From positions 1 to 60,923 of the IMG/VR virus record IMGVR_UViG_3300002835_000193: a stretch of 60,923 nucleotides of DNA. One strand, given 5' to 3'. Position numbers and translations under genes: made by a program. The DNA comes from a virus. The notes beneath the pieces were generated by a model. That model searched no databases. It was not told the origin of the DNA and saw only the letters and a list, made by a program, of their open reading frames with translations. Of this stretch, positions 56,669-60,923 are shown piece by piece; the stretch's first letter is position 1, and every line of letters starts with the position of its first letter.

Positions 56669-57325
56669 TTACCAGTCAGTGTTTGTTGACGAAGTAGTAG
56701 ATGGAGAATCAAACCCCAAGTAGAAAGCCTCTTGTTCTGCATAAGGAACTTTCTTAAGAGCCAATTCTAATGGATGAGGTTCAATACCTTCCCAATTAAA
56801 CGGTTCTGTATCTGGAGCAGATGGAATAAGAGTGTAACTAGTTTCAGTTCCCTGACCGTTACGCTTTAACTTCCATGTAATATTTGAAATGCTTCCTGTT
56901 TCTAAAGCATATTCACGAATTGTATTAAAGGATGATTGCTTGCTTAGCCCCATAGACCAAATTGCAACATATGGTGCTTCAATGCCATCGTCTACAAGAA
57001 CGTTGCAGTAGAAACGAAGACGGCCTCTCCAGCCAGCCTTTGGATCTTTACGATGCATTTCTTCAGCCCAATCGCGGCCTTCTGTTTCCATTGTATCTAC
57101 AGCACGACGCTTGTAGTCTTTTGGATTTACGTGTTCCCTAACAACTAGTGCTAGTCCACGTTTTTCATTATAGTTAGCAGAATCTTCATCAAGTTCTTCA
57201 ATGAATCTGATTTTTGCTGATTGACCATCTGCAAGTTTTAACCACTTTACTTTTGATCCTGTACCTTCATATTTTGGTTTGTCGAGCAGGGCGTTGATAT
57301 TTTTTAATCCCTTTACTACGCTCAT
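56669..57325 (-). CDS. probable single-stranded DNA-binding protein
   Basis: 218 residues. An N-terminal LDKPKYEGTGSKVKWLKLADGQSAKIRFIEELDED, RLRFYCNVLVDDGIEAPYVAIWSMGLSKQSSFNTI and a Ser/Thr/Asp-rich tail (SPSTTSSTNTDW). This fits phage SSB-like proteins of the gp32-analogue kind placed between primase and polymerase. No search backs it. AAAGGAGAACGA gives a strong start. Confidence 0.65.
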   Translation of the reverse strand: MSVVKGLKNINALLDKPKYEGTGSKVKWLKLADGQSAKIRFIEELDEDSANYNEKRGLALVVREHVNPKDYKRRAVDTMETEGRDWAEEMHRKDPKAGWRGRLRFYCNVLVDDGIEAPYVAIWSMGLSKQSSFNTIREYALETGSISNITWKLKRNGQGTETSYTLIPSAPDTEPFNWEGIEPHPLELALKKVPYAEQEAFYLGFDSPSTTSSTNTDW

Positions 57326-57349
57326 TCGTTCTCCTTTGTTTGTTCTATT

Positions 57350-58294
57350 CTATTTTAGCATAGCGATTATAGAGTTGTCAAATCTAAATTCAAGTTTCTT
57401 TATAGATTCGTCATCCATGTCGCCAATATCTTTGTACTGCTTTTCTAACTTTATTACACCAACACGAGAGCCAAGTTTTTCCATAAGCCTGTCTTTCATG
57501 TTATTTCCTGCTTCATCATTGTCTGCAATAACAATAATATCATTAAAATATTTTTTAAGCAACTCTACCTGTTGACTAGATATTGTTGCCCCAAGTGTTG
57601 CAACTGCTGGAAATCCAACTTGATCTAATCTTATAACATCAAAAGAAGATTCTACCACATAAACTTTATTAGCAGCCTTAACTCTATTAAGATTAAATAA
57701 TGTTTTAGATTTTGGCATACCTGGAGTATTTTTAAATTCTTTTCCATCAATAGATCTTCCAACAAAACCTATCATCATTCCGTCTGGTGAGTGAACTGGT
57801 ATTGTTACCATATCTTGTTTTTCAGAATAACCCAAATTAAACTTAACTATTGATTCTTGAGTTACTTTTCTTTTAGCATAATATTCTATTGCCCTTGAAG
57901 ACTCTAAAGCCTGATTATTTAATCTTTTAATTATTAACTCGTCAAACTGAACAAAATCTGGTTTAACAGATAACTTTTTATTAATCTGTTTTTCAATATC
58001 CATATTCTGTTCTTTGTCTTTAATAAATCTCACGGATTCAAAATATGTTCTACCTGTAATATGCATTACAAACTCAATTAAATCTGCTATTTTATTACAA
58101 GAGAAACAAAAAAACATTCCAGTGTTCATGTTAACTTCGCCTGCTGGAGTTCTATGATTATTATGAAACGGACAAAATACAATAAATTCAGAGCCTACTT
58201 GTGACTCAATGTTTAAACCTGATCCTTCAATGACTCTTTCAATTTGTTCTTTCGTGTATATATTGGTGTTGCCTGACTTATTCCGTCTATCCAT
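57350..58294 (-). CDS. DnaG-type primase
   Basis: 314 residues. A CHC2 zinc finger (FCPFHNNHRTPAG...MFFCFSCNKIADL, residues 36-68) and a Toprim domain with VYVVESSFDVIRL (Glu) and FNDIIVIADNDEAGNNMKDRL (DxD). It is about half the length of DnaG and lacks the helicase-binding domain. The gene overlaps the upstream small gene by 82 bases. Confidence 0.9.
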   Translation of the reverse strand: MDRRNKSGNTNIYTKEQIERVIEGSGLNIESQVGSEFIVFCPFHNNHRTPAGEVNMNTGMFFCFSCNKIADLIEFVMHITGRTYFESVRFIKDKEQNMDIEKQINKKLSVKPDFVQFDELIIKRLNNQALESSRAIEYYAKRKVTQESIVKFNLGYSEKQDMVTIPVHSPDGMMIGFVGRSIDGKEFKNTPGMPKSKTLFNLNRVKAANKVYVVESSFDVIRLDQVGFPAVATLGATISSQQVELLKKYFNDIIVIADNDEAGNNMKDRLMEKLGSRVGVIKLEKQYKDIGDMDDESIKKLEFRFDNSIIAMLK

Positions 58295-58539
58295 TCACTC
58301 TTTCTCTTTCCTACATATATTCCGTATATTGTTATTTCAAACTCAAAACTTTTTGTCTTTAGATTATAGTCTATCGTAAAGTCAGGTTCTATGTCAAATT
58401 TTGGCACATAACCAGATAGCCTCATCTCTGATACTAGCAGTTTTACATATTCAGATTTAAGCCTTTCAATGGCTGAATCATCGTGTATGGTTCCACTGAG
58501 GTTAAAGTTCTTGATAGGTTTATGATGATAATTGTCCAC
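58213..58539 (-). CDS. hypothetical protein
   Basis: 108 residues from GTG at 58539. Helix, then beta-rich (FTIDYNLKTKSFEFEITIYGIYVGKRK). It lies between helicase and primase and shares 82 bases with the primase start in another frame, which is unusual even here. Confidence 0.6.
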   Translation of the reverse strand: MDNYHHKPIKNFNLSGTIHDDSAIERLKSEYVKLLVSEMRLSGYVPKFDIEPDFTIDYNLKTKSFEFEITIYGIYVGKRKSEWIDGISQATPIYTRKNKLKESLKDQV

Positions 58540-58545
58540 ATACTA

Positions 58546-59772
58546 TTATAACTGCTTATCTTCATAATCTTTGTATCTGTAATACCCTTTATCAAAGTCT
58601 ACCTGAACAAGGAACTCACCCATAAATCCATTTCTGTTCTTTCTGAAAGCACATTCGATAATGTCACTATTGGATGCACGACCAAGTGCCATTACCCAAT
58701 CAGCATCATATGCAATCTGTCTAGACCATGCAGTTTGACCCAATGTTGGGACACTGCTCAAATCGTTTACATCGTCTGGAGTTGCAGAAGATATTGCAAT
58801 AATAGGAATCTCTTCACCAATAGCCATAAGTTTAAGTTCTCTTGAAAGGTTTTTCATTCGTACCGTTTCGTTGTCAGACCTTTGGTTTGGACTCATAAGT
58901 TGTAAATAATCAACAATAACAAAGTCTGGTTTATACTGATCTATCTTTCCACGAAGTACTGATGGATTAATCTCTCCACCATTGTCATTTGAGATAATAT
59001 GAAATTCTGGTTTCCCTGAAATTTTATTTGCATGCCACTTATTAAACATGTCAAGTTCAATTTCACCCTTGCTTAATTTTCTGTGTGACCAAAGTCCTTC
59101 TCCCATGATCGTGTAGACACGATTTCTGACTTCTGCTTCACCCATTTCTAAAGATATGATCAGTGGAGATTTGCCTTGTTTCCAGGCCTGTACGGCAAAA
59201 TAAAGGGCTAACCAAGACTTACCTATACCTGGGTATGCAAGAAACACTCCCAGTTGCCCTGGCATGATTCCTGACGGTAAGTAGTTATCAAACCCTGGAA
59301 GCCCAGTGGTAATTCCTACCAAACCAAGTTCTTGTTGTTTTTTAAGATTTTCAAAATATGCAATAGCAGACTGTAGGTCAGTGACATCAATATCACGGAT
59401 GGCGGAAGTGTTCTTTTTTAATTCTGAGGTTTTTGTAATAAGATTATTTAATGCTTCTGTACCTTTGTTTTCTGAAACATTAGATGCGGCAGATCTTAAT
59501 ATATCTTTAAGGCTATCATTTAAATATTCAACTTGTAGTTCTTCTAAATGATGTTTTGTTGATCCTACATTTTCTACTGGCTTAAAGTCTCTAAATTTTT
59601 CTACGACAAGGGATACTGGTGGAACTGTAGAGTTTTGTTCAAAGTATATTCTAATAAAGTTCCAAATATCATTATGGGTTTTTAACAGATTGTCAACATT
59701 GTTTTGAAGCAGAACATGTAATTGTTTGTCTTGTAGTACTGCAGAAATTACCTTTGCTTCAACATTATTCAC
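58546..59772 (-). CDS. DnaB-type replicative helicase
   Basis: 408 residues. N-terminal helical domain, then the RecA-like core: AYPGIGKS (179-186) is Walker A, ISLEMGEAEV the H1a motif, DFVIVDYLQLMSP Walker B, and AISSATPDDVN the H3 region. RxxxD-type ending (RKNRNGFMGEFLVQVDFD). It unwinds DNA ahead of DnaE. It overlaps the next gene upstream by 8 bases, which could encode a loader. Confidence 0.92.
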   Translation of the reverse strand: MNNVEAKVISAVLQDKQLHVLLQNNVDNLLKTHNDIWNFIRIYFEQNSTVPPVSLVVEKFRDFKPVENVGSTKHHLEELQVEYLNDSLKDILRSAASNVSENKGTEALNNLITKTSELKKNTSAIRDIDVTDLQSAIAYFENLKKQQELGLVGITTGLPGFDNYLPSGIMPGQLGVFLAYPGIGKSWLALYFAVQAWKQGKSPLIISLEMGEAEVRNRVYTIMGEGLWSHRKLSKGEIELDMFNKWHANKISGKPEFHIISNDNGGEINPSVLRGKIDQYKPDFVIVDYLQLMSPNQRSDNETVRMKNLSRELKLMAIGEEIPIIAISSATPDDVNDLSSVPTLGQTAWSRQIAYDADWVMALGRASNSDIIECAFRKNRNGFMGEFLVQVDFDKGYYRYKDYEDKQL

Positions 59773-60073
59773 TTAGCCACTCCTTTGCTTTTTTTCGTCT
59801 TTCTAATCTTTCAAAGTTATCTTTTTCTTTATCTATTTTAGCATTCCAAATTTTTTCAGCATTGTATGAAAAATAATTCCAACTAGGACTTTGTGCTACC
59901 TTAAAATAATATTCAAGTAAATCATAGCATGTACCTAATCCGTATGATTCTATAAGGGCATCAGCAGACCACTGCTCTGTCCATTTATTTATTGATGGCT
60001 GTTGCCCATACTTAACCTTATGGTGTTTAGCGTATGTTCCTAGCAAAGCCATTCGGTCTTTGCGTTCAGCCAC
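59765..60073 (-). CDS. hypothetical protein, candidate helicase loader
   Basis: 102 residues, basic, Trp/Tyr-rich (SINKWTEQWSADALIESYGLGTCYDLLEYYFKVAQSPSWNYF). The position directly before dnaB and the small helical design recall phage helicase loaders, but no motif proves it. ATGGC overlap with the next gene. Confidence 0.45.
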   Translation of the reverse strand: MAERKDRMALLGTYAKHHKVKYGQQPSINKWTEQWSADALIESYGLGTCYDLLEYYFKVAQSPSWNYFSYNAEKIWNAKIDKEKDNFERLERRKKAKEWLSE

Positions 60074-60288
60074 TAATCGATTATTTCTGCTTTTGCTTCG
60101 TTAATTTTTTCAGTAAGTTTACTTTCAACAAAACCATAAACTCTTTCAAATGCTTCGCTAGTAGTTTCTCCGTCTTTCTTAGAATCTACCACACCAAGAT
60201 CTAATCTTAGTGATTGAAAATTACCTAGATTTAATGTATAACCAAGAGTAATAGAAACCTTGGTATTATCGTTTTCTTGCATACCCAC
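60073..60288 (-). CDS. hypothetical protein
   Basis: 71 residues, beta-hairpin start (VSITLGYTLNLGNFQSLRLDLGVV) and an acidic helix (AFERVYGFVESKLTEKINEAKAE). It has a family resemblance to small phage proteins of unknown role; the stop overlaps the next ATG. Confidence 0.6.
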   Translation of the reverse strand: MGMQENDNTKVSITLGYTLNLGNFQSLRLDLGVVDSKKDGETTSEAFERVYGFVESKLTEKINEAKAEIID

Positions 60289-60297
60289 TCCTTATTG

Positions 60298-60843
60298 CTA
60301 GTTAATCGATTCGTTCCAAATTGGAATAAATCTACCGTCTTCTGTCTTCGTATATTTAAGTATACCATCACCCATTCTTCTAGTCAACTCTTGCGTACTA
60401 GGAGTAATATCATTTGTAATTAAATTATCTTTCCTTGGTCTACCTATATGGTACGAAGCAAGTATATCACGTATGTCTTTTACTTGTGATTCTGAATAAT
60501 ATGATCTTACTTGCCATCCTCGTGCCCCGCCTTTTTGTGATCCAGTAGGGAATGGTATAATCCCTCGTCTCATTAAAGAAGGCATATATTTTTTATGTCT
60601 ATTTACTAATTCAGCCGTTTCTCTAACTGTATATGCACGTTCTCTTTTATTTTTAAAATCAGAAATTAAACAACTTTCAATTCTATCTTTATTAATATTA
60701 TATACAGACATGATTCCGTTGGATTTATTAAAATGGTGAATCCTTACTAACTCACCGTTTAAGAACCAAACCTTTTTATTGCCAGGTATTACAGGGGCGA
60801 GATTGTATGCTTCGCTCTCAAGATTTCCTTTTCTAACAGCCAT
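60298..60843 (-). CDS. helix-turn-helix (excisionase/MerR-like) DNA-binding protein
   Basis: 181 residues from the ATG at 60843 (AGGAGG three bases upstream); the frame to 60903 adds 20 residues but lacks a ribosome site. YTVRETAELVNRHKKYMPSLMRRGIIPFPTGSQKGGARGWQVRSYYSESQVKDI is a winged HTH with the wing after the Gly-rich turn. It may regulate the leftward replication operon, of which it is the first gene in view. Confidence 0.7.
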   Translation of the reverse strand: MAVRKGNLESEAYNLAPVIPGNKKVWFLNGELVRIHHFNKSNGIMSVYNINKDRIESCLISDFKNKRERAYTVRETAELVNRHKKYMPSLMRRGIIPFPTGSQKGGARGWQVRSYYSESQVKDIRDILASYHIGRPRKDNLITNDITPSTQELTRRMGDGILKYTKTEDGRFIPIWNESIN

Positions 60844-60923
60844 GATCCTCCTATGACGCTCTGTGGTGGGTTCATAAACTCTCTTGTCCCACAAGACATG
60901 CAATATAATTCTAGATGAAGACG

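Noticed and set aside
1-60923. Lysogeny genes (integrase, excision, attachment site)
   Set aside because: No tyrosine or serine recombinase motif was found; the HTH protein at 60298 looks excisionase-like only in fold.

Overview
The window is part of the genome of a large, AT-rich, tailed double-stranded DNA phage. The phage identity rests on a terminase pair (large and small subunits), a complete replication module (DnaE-type polymerase, CHC2/Toprim primase, DnaB-type helicase, RecA-like recombinase, probable single-strand binding protein), Holliday-junction resolvase candidates, holin and M23 endolysin candidates, five tRNAs, and dense packing with 1-, 4- and 14-nt gene overlaps. A WhiB-type regulator with four cysteines and a GVWGG turn points to an actinobacterial host. 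The low GC content suggests a low-GC actinobacterium (aquatic actinobacteria are an inference, not a proof). Capsid and tail genes are not recognisable here, so the genome continues outside the window. No integrase, transposase or CRISPR array was seen.

Layout. 1-6.7 kb: rightward, mostly small early-type genes of unknown function, with tRNA-Asp, tRNA-Arg, three consensus promoters, operator-like repeats and recurrent hairpins. 6.77-8.2 kb: leftward methyltransferase, glycosyltransferase and a membrane peptide. 8.3-13.5 kb: rightward train of micro-genes, two RsmI/tetrapyrrole-methylase-like proteins, a prolyl-4-hydroxylase-like (P4H) oxygenase and an M23 peptidase. 13.4-19.5 kb: mixed orientation, with three more P4H-like oxygenases, a sugar-type glycosyltransferase and nucleotidyltransferase, and Hsp20. 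From 19.5 kb to the right end nearly everything is leftward. Read in the direction of transcription, from 60.9 kb down, it runs: replication genes; RecA; five tandem 2OG-Fe(II) oxygenases; nucleases; terminases; a signal-peptide protein with a Thr-Pro-rich stalk; membrane proteins; a proteasome-like hydrolase; two secreted proteases; three tRNAs; DUF6065-like proteins; GT60-like glycosyltransferases with P4Hs; a carbamoyltransferase and an SGNH hydrolase; a secreted HNH nuclease; SpeD; WhiB; and a glycan module (GT61, nucleotidyltransferase, cupin, GDPD-like).

The most striking content is eleven apparent 2OG-Fe(II) oxygenases in 61 kb, of two types. They sit with two glycosyltransferases resembling GT60 (in eukaryotes GT60 adds GlcNAc to hydroxyproline), a carbamoyltransferase, SGNH esterase-like proteins and Pro/Thr-rich exported proteins. 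One reading is a phage-encoded proline hydroxylation and glycosylation system acting on phage or cell-surface proteins. The competing reading is nucleobase hypermodification, supported by an Nmad1/DUF1599-like protein and the carbamoyltransferase. A second theme is gene expression: at least seven genes, on both strands, start exactly six bases after a TATAAT-like -10 box, which implies leaderless mRNAs.
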